DNA of 55,307 nt from Branchiostoma floridae (Eukaryota; Chordata; Leptocardii; Amphioxiformes; Branchiostomatidae): NCBI RefSeq assembly GCF_000003815.2, contig NC_049994.1:7258995-7314301 (forward strand). The letters are read 5' to 3'. The notes beneath the pieces were generated by a model that saw nothing but the letters and a program-made list of their open reading frames with translations, did not search any database and was not told where the DNA came from. Position numbers and translations under genes: made by a program. Shown piece after piece: positions 22,494 through 33,400 of the stretch. Numbering within the stretch: position 1 is the first letter of the stretch; the number at the start of each line of letters is the position of its first letter.

Positions 22494-24265
22494 GTTGCAT
22501 TGCCTGCATCCACAGTCTTTTCACCGTAGCCTGACAGAAAATATAACCCCCTGACGAAGGCAACTATAGCCTTCCTGGCGAATGTACCGGTTGCAATCCT
22601 TACCAGATGTGGCAGCAAAGCAGAAGTCTTTGATTTCTCCTCTTCAGACGACTGCTCACCCATACATGGACATCTGTCCACTCTATTCCCAGGAAATCTC
22701 TCTCATATATCAAAGACGACCAAAACGCCACTTGATGCGATACAGGAATCACTTCAAAATAATAGGGTACAAAAGTGTACAGTACCAACCGTAAACTGTG
22801 CCATACACAACAGGGGGTTGCTAGAGCCCCGCAACCACACGTGTCTACAAAAATGTACGTCTATTTAGGTCATAGCCACACCGACTTGATCACATGGATG
22901 ACAATCTCTCGTGGCGCAGCTAAATTGATGCGAGCGTGCAAAAAACATTTCAGAAAAATAAAAGTTGGTCCAAGTAAAAATTGACTTCATTATGTAAACC
23001 AAGTGGTCAGGATACAAGAAGGTTTTCAAAATGACTGAACTCACAAAACATGGTATCATAGATTCTTGATTACTGTTCTTTGATATTTTTTTCGAAGACG
23101 ATGAAAACCTTAGGATCAGGGATCGAAATGCATTTTCGGCAAGGAGTAAGATTACGACAAAATCTGAACGTTTTACGACTGGAAAACGTGCACCGTTTTC
23201 CGATATATTTCTTACAATTTACGGCATAGGGTTGCTCTTTTTGCGTTTTTTGTGTGCAATTTTGTTGTATAATTTACAACACGGTGGCAAACTTTCTTAT
23301 TTTCTTTAGAAACGGACGAAATTTGAAACCTGCGTGGATGTCATCCATATAACAGAGTCAGCCTAGCCTTGCGTTTATGTAACGCGCCTGCTGTTTCGAA
23401 AGATGTTTTTAGAACGTGTACAGCTTGACTGATGAGCGAGTTGAGAGCTCCCATGGCGCCTTGATGCCCATGTTAAATGGTTGAAGTAACGCTGTAGAGC
23501 AAAGTGACCATTGGTCACCAGAAAATGGCAACTTTTGGTGCATAACTCTCTACGAGCAGCAGAAATAGTATTACGTAGCATCCACGATGGGATCCACTGT
23601 TCATTGTGCTTGACTAATAAAAAGAGTTTAATAGTGGAATTTCACCGGTACAATTAACTTGTAAATATTATTCTTGTGATTTTGTGCATTTTATGCTTGT
23701 ACACTCCAATATCAGCGACGCTACTTATCACATTTCCTAATAAATGGATAAATAAATACTAAACATATAGCGCTTACCTTCTATATTATGACCAATAGAA
23801 GAGCAGCTCTTCAATGAGCTAGACTGGTTCAAGATCTTTGTTGGCTACTATAGACGGGAGTTAATGGTAGCGTGTGAAATAATGTAAGGAATAATCTAAG
23901 GAATAAGCCGGGGTGGCTATACGGTTTGGATAATTCTCTTTCTTGTCCGATTCATCATTTCATTGTTTATTCTTTATGTAATCAGGGTGAAAGAATATCG
24001 CCTGACGGCGTTGTTCAAAGTCCCCTGGGGGGAGAACCTCTAACATAAGTCATACATAAAGTTCAGCAAAACAAAATTAACTTCAATAACATAATCATAC
24101 ATAAAGTTTTATGAAACCAAGTTACTTAAGTAGAATAAACATAAAGATAGTACAAAACCATAATTAACTTGGATAACATAAAATCATACTGCCAAACGAG
24201 TAAATTAAAAGTTTAACCTTAACGTGAGATATAACACAGGAAATATAACCAAAAAAATCAAATCT
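22494..24265. other. No gene recognised
   Basis: Short open frames only. The 68-codon minus frame at 23375-23581 reads like ordinary protein but has no relative in the window and no clear splice context, so it is not called. An end piece of the dispersed repeat family may lie at 22530-22600. Confidence 0.45.
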
Positions 24266-24269
24266 AAAA

Positions 24270-24543
24270 TCAGGATTTAATTTGCTTATCAATGTTAAAT
24301 GCATAAAGGTTTTTGAAAGTCGCCAGCGTTCTGGCTGTTTTGATGTGTTGTGGCAGTGAGTTCCACAGTGCCGCCCTAGAGGATGAAAAGGCTCGTCTTC
24401 TGTATTCTAGTTTAGTCTTGGGCAACTGAAGACCGCCTTGTGCCCTGAGGCGGGTATTGTGTGTGTGAACATGTGATAGCTGTGTGAACATTGCAGTGAT
24501 GTAGGGAGAGGTCAACCCGTTCAGGGCCTTGTAGACGATACTA
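24270..24543 (-). pseudogene. LINE reverse-transcriptase ORF C-terminus (5'-truncated)
   Basis: This minus frame of about 90 codons begins near YKALNGLTSPYI. It continues through RRRAFSSSRAALWNSLP and ends TARTLATFKNLYAFNIDKQ before a stop. The arrangement YKALNG, a basic-aromatic stretch, LWNSLP and a FK.L motif is the usual tail of non-LTR retrotransposon ORF2 proteins, just after the reverse-transcriptase thumb. Catalytic motifs and all upstream coding sequence are missing. This is a dead 5'-truncated insertion. Its tail is intact to a stop codon, so it may be relatively young. Clade was not determined. Confidence 0.85.
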
Positions 24544-25105
24544 CTTCAGCTACTGGAAGCCTTTGCACGTCTGTGTCTGTATCTATATAGCCTCTACTTA
24601 ACCTTTAAAGAAAGGTGAAGGAGGGTGTGAACTTCCTTCTCCACCCTTTCGTCTGCTGTAGTTTATTCTGCCGGCCAAGTACATCTAAGTAAAGTAAGGA
24701 ACGTAGTGTTAAGTGCCTTTCCCAAGGGAACAAGATTGTCGACATTTATGTGACATATATTAAATTTATGGTGAGTTTCTTCCCTTGTGTTGGAACAAAG
24801 TTTAAACTTTTCACTATAGATTGTCGACATGGTTGGATTCAAACCCGCGTCCTCTTGAGAAGAGGAGCCCAATGCGCTGCCATTTTTGATCATTTTTGCC
24901 ACGCGACTCTCACACGTGATACACGTGCAATTGTATTATATCGTATCACAACAAGACACGACTTGTATAATGGAAGTACGTGTGCATGCAACTATTGTTT
25001 AGCAAGAAAATTGAGATATGTTTAAACAAAAGATCGTTTCATCACTTTTTCTTTTTTTTGTGTTTTGACTCTTTCTGTTTTGGCATTGCTGTTAGTATAC
25101 AAAGA
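24544..25105. other. No gene seen; possible SINE-like B-box fragment
   Basis: 24825-24900 has GGTTGGATTCAAACCCGCGT, a B-box-like sequence, followed by a decayed stretch. The paired upstream A box is not convincing. Confidence 0.4.
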
Positions 25106-25320
25106 GCTTGAACCTCAACATATAAATTCTTTCCCCAAAAAAATATATTCGAATGACGGACCAAAAATCAGGTTACTGATTTTTTCCGGCAAAAAAAATC
25201 CTGTTTCATACCGGCACCATGTACCAATACCCACCCCTACTAAGGTATCATCCAAAAGTGACCACAGTAGTCATAGTGGTTGATACGTAGTCACTGAAAC
25301 AGGTTTGGCTGTATTTTCAT
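25105..25320. mobile_element. Decayed ends of two DNA elements
   Basis: 25105-25240 ends in ACCAATACCCACCCCTAC, like the terminus at 39990-40001. 25250-25313 ends CAGGTTTGGCTGTA, a right end of the TACAGTCAAACCTG family. Confidence 0.5.
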
Positions 25321-25625
25321 TCTGCCGACCGCCAATAAAGTGATGGTGGTCATATCAACTACGTGCGCTACCATAAAAGACCACAGAATACTCGACTAGC
25401 GTGTGTGCAATTTCATAACGCACAAATGAAAGCTTCTAAAACATCTGTGGTCTAAGCTACGTACGAGGTATTTTTAGCTCCATAGTAGGATCCAATTACC
25501 GGACCTTATCCATAAAGTCTTTACGAAGTCAATGAAATACATAAGGTGTTGATACGATTATCATATAAAGTCCTTGATCGAATGACTATCATTACAAGAT
25601 GTCATGACGATAACATTTAATTTGG

Positions 25626-25844
25626 TAACGCTAGTTCACCTTTATCCTCGGGTAACCTATATCCGTTGTTTATAGAAAAAATAAGGTATTTGGAGATAGC
25701 AAGTTGACAGACGGTGATTTCAAACCGTATATTGAATATCTTGCAATTTGAATCGTCCGTTGACTTGATAGTGTATCCCTAATTACCTTGTTTTTTTTAA
25801 CAACGGATATAGGCTACCCCACGAATAAAGGTAAACTAGTGTTA
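25626..25844. mobile_element. TA-flanked MITE of about 220 bp, copy B
   Basis: TAACGCTAGTTCACCTTTAT opens the element, and AATAAAGGTAAACTAGTGTTA mirrors it at the right end. The interior contains the family block CCGTTGACTTGATA. Confidence 0.88.
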
Positions 25845-26570
25845 CCTCCGTCAGAGATGAAACTCCGTCACGGAGGTGAAAACAGTACATGTCGAGAATT
25901 GATGACATGGATCTATTTTACACGAGGAGTCAATTACTCACCGCCAGTAAGACTCCACTATCCAGCCGGATCCCCTGACGGCATCCAAACGTGTGAATCT
26001 GAGTACCCCCTCAATTTGAGTCACTCGTAAGTGGTCTGACCAGAATTCAAATCATTACAGAAAGCTTAGCTACGAGGTTGAATTTATGCTTCTTCAGTCA
26101 GTGCACGCCTTTGGATCAGCTATGTTTGACTAAGGCTTTGGGAAAAAAGATTGTGTTTCCATAAAAAACCTGCCGACATTCGCCCTGTTTTGGTTGACCG
26201 CTGGCAAAGGGCATACAATTTTTTATCTGAGAATTGAAATTCTTGACAACTTGTATATTTTACACTCTTTAAGTATAGCATAAGGCTTTGAACAGTTTTG
26301 TAAGAATATGTAGTAAAACACTGTGCTTCTACATTCCCTATATTGATATATTCAGTGTGCTTGTAAATTACATTTCTGTACCATTACAATATAATGTTTA
26401 AAAAATACCTAAATGTATTTGTTTGATCATTTCGGCCAAAATCTGTTTTAAAAATCGCCCTGCAGTTCCAGAGTAAGCTGTTGGGGTATTCCAAACCTAC
26501 AACTCTTCTCCTTTATATCAAGAGATAACTGCCCCCCCCCCCCAAAGAAAATAAGACAAAGCATACAAAA
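25845..26570. other. No gene seen
   Basis: An 80-codon open frame overlaps the end of the MITE and has no protein character. A C run lies at about 26533. Confidence 0.5.
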
Positions 26571-26574
26571 ACTT

Positions 26575-26760
26575 GAGGTTCTGTTGCAGTACGAAAATCA
26601 CACACCAGGGGGCTCAGAATTGAACTTGACCTTTGTTCCTAACTTCTATTAACAGACCAAATATCATTACAATCCATCCAGAGGTTCTAGAGTTATGCTG
26701 ATCACAAATATCCTCAAACACAAACACACACTAAACCTCCATTTTGCATAAAGGTAAAAA
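26575..26760. repeat. CTCCATGACATTTCATG-family dispersed repeat, decayed copy
   Basis: This has the GCAGTACGAAAATCACACACC...GGGGGCTCAGAATTGAA theme, then CCAAATATCATTACAATCC and an ACAAACACAC microsatellite, then CTAAACCTCCATTTTGCAT. Confidence 0.6.
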
Positions 26761-27174
26761 TAGACAATTCATACCCAGTGACTCTAATCTTTTCATGGGT
26801 GTACTCATGGAAAAACAATATATTTACCGGGGCCTCATGACTGAAAGTCTATTCAGAGCAACGTGAAAATTCAATGTAATGAAGCCGGTAACTTTCTTTG
26901 ATTTCAAAGTCTTACTAAGCGTGTAAGTTTTAGAGTTGCCGTAATTTGGGCAAAACGCCAGGGCTGAGTATGCACTTGTGCTGCCACTTATCATCTTTCT
27001 ATTTTCATAGAACTACATATCATATCATTGTGCAGGGGGTGCTGTAATATGTTGTATAATTTGTTTTGATTTTGTCGGTGTCCTTGACAAGGTCACTTTG
27101 ACAATGAACAGTTATTCAACCAAGCCTTCCACTGTGGTGGGAAGGCATGATAAAGCAGCACTCGACATAGAGCC

Positions 27175-27475
27175 AAACGTACCGCTGCAGTACAGTTACA
27201 AGCAACCAGGGGGCCTTAAAATCGAATCGTTTTAACGACTTATCAAAACCTAGTCACAACCAAATATCAATAAAATCCGTCCATACGTTCTAGAGATATG
27301 CTGTCCATTCTAAAACACACACACGCGCGCGCGCGCGCACACGCGCAAACACGCACACATTCACAGACGCACACACACGCACACACACGCACACATTCAC
27401 ACACACACACACAAACACACACACACGCGCGTACACACACACACACACTCACTCACACACGCGCGCGCGCACACG

Positions 27476-27518
<43 letters not shown>

Positions 27519-27545
27519 AAACGCTACGGAGAACATAACCTTCTA
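27175..27545. repeat. Dispersed repeat whose internal microsatellite expanded to (CA)n
   Basis: 27175-27310 aligns with 26575-26720 (GCAGTACAGTTACAAGCAACC, GGGGGCCTTAAAATCGAA, CCAAATATCAATAAAATCC). (CA)n/(CG)n-rich sequence of about 200 bp (27316-27518) sits where other copies have a few ACACAG units. The end AACATAACCTTCTAGGTGAA matches the family tail. Confidence 0.75.
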
Positions 27546-28191
27546 GGTGAATGTAATAAATAGATGAAATAAGTAAAGAAGTAGCTGATATGGCAGGTGG
27601 CTGTGATGTATACACATGTAAAAAGGTAAAGCATGAAAAACGCTTTTAAAAGGCTTGAATAATGTATTTCGTGCGGTGAATTTTATATCAACACGAAGGA
27701 AACAAAATGATACTTCTAGAGGGCAAATAAGATAAACTGACATTTCTTGTGAGAATGACTCATTTTAGTACAAGTAAATAGCCTATCATCCATGTCGTGG
27801 TTGATGCCTGTATAATGATCTCGCGCAGTTTGCAATTGTATATGTTTTTCAGTACATGCAATATTAAAATTCATGACATACAGCAATTCAATAAAACAAG
27901 CATTACAAATCATAGAGGCTTAATTGGGGAAAATGCATAATCATAAGATGTGGAGCCCATGTATTGCAATCTAGATCAAAACACTTTTGGCTGAAAGGAC
28001 AATAAAAGTACTGTTTCTACAAAGACCTCAACAAAATAAGGGGTGATCAGGCTATTATACTGTTATTTGTTTTTTATTACCTTCAAATGCGATATAAGGC
28101 TACTATTACTGTGAAAACGGCATGTACTGTGTTGTTTGGCTTAGTAAAATATCTGTATAGATATAGCCAGTCAGTGAGTATATTATTAAAT
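27546..28191. other. No gene seen
   Basis: AT-rich with short random open frames. No repeat partner was recognised. Confidence 0.5.
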
Positions 28192-28890
28192 CGCCCGTCT
28201 GCGTAACACACCAGCTTCTGTATCTGTCTCTATATTGCCAGTATAACCGCCCTTCGGCGTAACATACTGGCTTTGTATCTGTTTAACCCATAAAACCGTT
28301 CTTCGGTGTAACACACCAGCTTCTGTATCTGTATCTCTCTCTATATATACAGCTGGCATAACTGGCCTTCGGCGTAACACACCCAGCTTTTGTATCTGTA
28401 CAGCCAGTATAGCCACCCTTCTGTGTAACACAACAACTTTTGTACCTGTTTCTGTATAGCCGATATAACCGTTTTTCGCCGTAACACACCAGTCTCTGTA
28501 TCGAAATCTATATAGCTGGCCGGTATAACCACCCTTCGGTGTAACACCCCAGTTTCTGTATCTGTATCTTCATCTATATAACTTCCATTCGGCGTAAACA
28601 CCAGTTTCTGTATCTAAATCTATATAGCTGGCCGGTATAACCGCCCTTCGGCGTAACACATCAGCTTCTGTATCTGTATCTATATAGCTGGTATAGCCAC
28701 CCTTCTGTGTAACACACCAGTTTCTGTATTTGTATAGCCAGTAAAACCGCCCTTCGGCGTAACACACCAGCTTCTGTAGCCAGCAAAACCGCCTTTCCGT
28801 ACAACACAACACACCAGCTTCTGTATCTATATCTATGAAGCCGGTACACATGTATAACCGCCCTTCCGTGTAACACATCAGCTTGACAGG
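28192..28890 (-). repeat. Minisatellite derived from a LINE 3' tail, about 13 units
   Basis: The motif CGCCCTTCGGCGTAACAC and variants start at about 28194, 28248, 28299, 28362, 28415, 28470, 28529, 28586, 28643, 28699, 28749, 28789 and 28859. Each is followed by CAGCTTCTGTATCTGTATC and a TATATAGC.GGTATA link. Spacing varies from 40 to 70 bp. One similar unit plus the same flank (GGCAGCAGCTGGCTATATTA) ends the LINE fragment at 38745-38835, which identifies the source. Confidence 0.85.
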
Positions 28891-29230
28891 CACGCGGCGC
28901 GGCAGCAGTTGGTTATATTACACCTGTCACACCTAACCTTTGCACATCTAACTGTAAGTGATGTTTAAAGCTATCTTGATACGATACTCCTACTGTACTT
29001 GGTGGCAACGAGTTCCACTGTACAGTTGTTGTAGAGAAAAACGAATTTTGAAAGCATCAATTCTTGGTTGATAAACTCTGAACTTGCAAGGCTTGTTTTT
29101 CTCTGAGAAATACAATACATAGGTGTGCTAGCTAGATCCATTAAAATGTAAATTGTTGAGCGAAAAAAAAACCTACCTTTCCTTAGCTGACTTCCCTGTA
29201 CTGCCCGCAAAATAAGTGCCCTCCTCAAAT
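28891..29230 (-). pseudogene. CR1/L2-like LINE ORF C-terminus, broken by frameshifts
   Basis: One minus frame reads QNSFFSTTTVQWNSLPPSTV and then runs through DSFKHHLQLDVQ towards a stop. This is the WNSLP...FK tail typical of CR1/L2 reverse-transcriptase ORFs. The overlapping 85-codon frame starting at 29228 is in another register. The order (coding tail, then the GGCAGCAG.TGGTTATATTA segment, then the CTGTATC-rich tail at lower coordinates) is right for a minus-strand insertion. Upstream reverse-transcriptase sequence is absent. It resembles the fragments at 38870-38935 and 48250-48440. Confidence 0.75.
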
Positions 29231-30260
29231 TCTCTCTTCAACCGGCTTCTGCTCAATCAAAACACGAAAGAGCGCAAAGAATTATGGGTCAACGAAGTCT
29301 AAGGCCTTTGGTAAACAATCTAACGTTTGCCGTTACTTCACGTATTTCGTGGACACCTGCTTTGAAATAATGATCCGCCTTGTACAGCCATATGCATTAG
29401 GTACCCATTGAGTAATGCGGCTGCTGTAACGCACTCAGAACACCTCCTCGAACAAGGAACATTTTACGACCCGTCCGAATGACGAATGTAGGTCCAACCA
29501 CAATGTCTGGATTTGAACCCCGGTCTCCCCGTTATGCTTTGGTTAGGCTTAGGTCACATTCAAAAAACGAAAAATTAATATGCATACCTAGAAATATACA
29601 TAATTCATGCCCATTAGTCTTATTTTTCAATTTTGTGTATTTTGATGCCTTCGCTCCCGAAATCTGCCCGGTCGGGCCCCGGTTTGGAAATGTGACCTGA
29701 GTTCTACATTCACTGGTGCCCGTAAATCACTTTTCAGAGACCCTTTGATAATCAGTATCTATGAATGAATAAGTTTTGATTCATGCTTTATAATTTCTTT
29801 AGGGAAGGATGGTCACCTCCGTTGTGGGGTACTGTTCTTGGTCGCGTTTGTGTGTTCGCACCTATAACTCAAGTTCCTTTTGATGGAATTTGGCATGATT
29901 TAAATGATTGATGAGAAAATGACATAATTTTATAGCAGATTATTTTGATACAATAGTTATGACATTTGTAACTTAAGTAGGTATAAAAATTCAAGTTAAG
30001 ACCAGAGAATTTTATTTCTCTGAAACACCATTATTTCACGGAGGTTTGGGTTCTTTGAACTGTTCTTGGTGTTCCTATGGTTTGTATGAAAAATTGTTAT
30101 GATTTTGATTAATACTGCACCAAAGTGTGTGGTTATCATAGTGATGATAAAGGAAACTTGGAGTAGCCCGTAAATGTGTTCTGACATGGGAAACACAGTG
30201 ATGCGTGCCGACATATGGCTACACTTTATAGGCCATCGGGATATTTGCTCTTTCACCTTT
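29231..30260. other. Intergenic; MITE at 29551-29698
   Basis: AGGTCACATT at 29551 is mirrored by AAATGTGACCT at 29688-29698, with a GC-rich inner part (CCCGGTCGGGCCCCGG). A B-box-like GGATTTGAACCCCGG lies at about 29509. Nothing else was recognised. Confidence 0.55.
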
Positions 30261-30399
30261 GACCTCACAGCGCGGGAAACTTGCTATTACGGACAGTTCG
30301 GGCACTTCCCACAAAGACACTTTGGAAGAAGGCCAGAACTGTCAAAGACAAGTCATAGTCCAATTCTTTGGAAGGAGATTTGCACGAAGAATATTCGTA
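30180..30399 (+). promoter_or_regulatory. THYN1 proximal promoter and 5' UTR region, E2F-like site
   Basis: The 220 bp before the THYN1 ATG contain GCGCGGGAAA (30270-30279), which fits the E2F consensus, 120 bp upstream of the start codon. No TATA box is positioned convincingly. The start of transcription is unknown, so the split between promoter and 5' UTR is unresolved. Confidence 0.4.
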
Positions 30400-30427
30400 A
30401 TGCCCCCAAGAAAGCGGAGAAAAATTG
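30400..30427 (+). CDS. THYN1: THYN1 exon 1
   Basis: 28 bp encoding MPPRKRRKI plus one base of codon 10. The donor is ATTG|GTAAGA. The phase (1) is completed by AT at the start of exon 2 to give Asp10. The short basic peptide corresponds to the basic start of vertebrate THYN1. Confidence 0.85.
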
Positions 30428-33400
30428 GTAAGACTTTGTGTACAAAATATATTGCAGAGTTTGGTTTCTTATATTAGGGGGTGGGTGGGGGGCGTGCAAC
30501 ATTTTGTTTGTACACTTTGTAAAATTTGTTTCCAAAAGCTCTGACTCACTAATTTCACAACGTTACTGGATTTACCTTTTATCAATGAGTTATTGCTGTA
30601 CACTGAGATATTGACAAAACAATAGTCTGAGAGCACCGCTTGTTTGATAGTACAAGAGATAGTGACTGTCAATTATGATTTCAACCAATGAGAGCATTGC
30701 AATGTTTGCATTCCAAGATGTTGGCAGGCAATATAATGGGATAAAGCAGGGGAATAAAACTTGTAGGGTGATCTGTCCCACGGGAGAGCTTGGACCAAGG
30801 GTGATGCGGAATACACCATGTCATTAATCATACTTTTCTACCCACCCAACACCCCCCCCCCCCCCCACACACACACACAAGGTCGCAGCCCACAGTATTT
30901 CTACGCGACCCCCGTGGTCTATGACGTAGGGGTAAGAAAGTAGTACATCCTAGATCTGAAAGCGTTTAAAAACACTTAAATGTGAAAGGCAGCGGGGTAT
31001 GAACTTTACTGAATGGTAGCACGACAAGTTGACTTTCAGATCGTATGAGTAGGATTGTGAAGTTTGCCCATTGGGTGTATAAATGCGCGTGACCTTTACA
31101 GCTGACTGCCTGGGTGAGTCGGCTGCAGTTCCGTATGGCCCCGCATGGCCCTATTTTAAAGAGGGCGTCAAAATTTAAATAAACGACAACGTTTTTTGCT
31201 TTTCAGTCATTTCGTAGATTCAACCCTCAACTTCAACATACTAGTTTGTCGTACTTGAAAACTGCACCTTACTATGATTTTATCGGCATTGAACAGAGTC
31301 ACCTTGCGGTCCTTAACTATAGAAATCCCCATAGGCGAAAAATTGTGTTCTGCTACCACAAACACACATTTCAATGCGATGGCAGAAGTTGATATAATTT
31401 GGTGTTCGCAAACAAAAAATTGTAACCCTAATCTGGTATTTTCAATAGTGGCGTAGTGTGTCGGAAATATATAAAGTTATCACCCAGTTATCATTACTGT
31501 TAGTGTACTATATAATGATCATAATGTTAATGTAGATTAGCCTCATAGAACTGTACTTATGGATCAATAGATGCCATGCCAAGTCTATTGTAGCCCTACT
31601 GAACATGTATTTAGATATCAAGGACGTTATATAACGTCCTTGTAGATATCAAAGAAAAAAATTGCAGCTTACATGAGAAATTTCCATCATAGATCACAAG
31701 CCAAAGTCTTCCTCAAAGACCAGTTCCCAAGACAACAAGGACACGCCCACCTACTCCCATTGGCTGATGAAGTCGGAACCAGAGAGTAGGATTGAGAAAG
31801 GCATTGATGTGAAGGTAGGTACAGTAAACTCTGCTGTTGTTGTTTTTTGCTTTTTGTTATCTCTGCTAAAATGGAGGTATTGTTTGGGGGTGTTTTGTGT
31901 GTATGTGTGTGTGTGTGTGGTGTGTGTGGTGTATGTGTGTGCGTGTGTGTGTGTGGTGTGTGTGTTTGTGTGTGTGTGTGTGTGTGTATGTGTATTTGTG
32001 TGTGTGTGTGTGTGTATGTGTGGTGTGTGTGTATATATGTGTGTGTGTATGTTTGAGTGTGTGTGCACTGAGCACTATATTTCTTAATATATAACATTCA
32101 GGAAACACAAAATGCTGGATGATTCAGTAGGGGAAAAAAGGAAAGATCGTCAGAAAAGACATAAAAAGCCAAGTGTAGAAATTACAATGCCATGTTCATT
32201 AGATGAAAACATTTTATATGAGTCTATAAAAAAGAAAGAATAGAAGACGGGCATAACAAAGTGAATACGTAGACAGCGTAGATTTACCACTCAAACCACA
32301 ATAAAGATGCAGGGCACAAACATCATGATAAATCGCGCGTTTGAGTTTTAATTGGCTAAAGGGAGAAGAAAGAAGAAGAACAGGCCAGTAGGCAGCAAAA
32401 CAATATGTGTTACATTTAGAAACATAATTAATAAGACCACAAACATTTCAAGTTTACAGTATTCTGTGTTTTGTTTCTCAACTACAGTTTGGGATCACAG
32501 AGTTAAAAGCTGAGCCAAACCAGACGGCATGCTGGGACGGAGTCAGGAACTACCAGGTACGTGGTAAATAAATTTGATATCATAAGAAGTCAACCAGGGT
32601 TTCTGGTAAAATCCCTTTTTTCTGAAGATTAATAGAAACAAATCGTGTTGACAGCTAGGGCTCTTTCCACGTCAAATGCTCTGCAGAAACTTTACTCACT
32701 TGTGCCACCACTACAACTTTTCTCAGCAAGGGACATGTTTTGCCACTTCCACAAATATTCCATAATCCACCTCTGAAGTAGCCTTGGTACCATCTGGCAA
32801 GCGTAGTTTTCTCCGGTGTTTATTACTGTAAATGCATTTAAGTTTGCAGGGATTTAATTTCGTGGTGGCGGGAAAAAAGACTTTTCGCGGTGGTTTTGCG
32901 GTAGCACCATTTACTGTAGTCTCTTACTACCATAGAAAAATGTTCACGGTGGTTTTGAATTCGTGGTGAAGTGGCCACCGCAAAAAATGCAAACATTAAT
33001 CCACCGGGAATGTTTCTGCATTTACAGTATACACTATATACAGTTGCTTCTCTGCTGTTCCATCTGGGAACCTTGCCCACTTTAACGTCTGGAATCGTCC
33101 AAATTTTGGACAAGAGCAAATTAAGGAATGGATTCAAGTGCTTGTTCCAACACCCAAAAAGCCCTTCGTCTGCTTGTGGGAGGTCTTTTGTCATCGAACG
33201 AGCACTCTAGAACCCATTCCTTAATTCGCTCATTACCTGACGGTTTGAATGTGCAGGTCTCCAGACGGGTAGCAGAAAAGAACATGTAATAGGAGCAAAC
33301 TACTTACCCAGATGGTACCCAGGCTAGCTCTCATTTCCATGCTGAAAGCATCTTTCATAGAACTTCGTGGTTATGGAACGGGCTTCATCGTAATTGCTTC

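Noticed and set aside
23375-23581. 68-codon minus frame with protein-like composition
   Set aside because: No domain, no relatives in the window and no convincing splice sites; left unassigned.
28186-28893. Repetitive open frames with YTEG/VLRRRAV motifs
   Set aside because: Translated LINE-tail minisatellite; the frames shift with every change of unit length.
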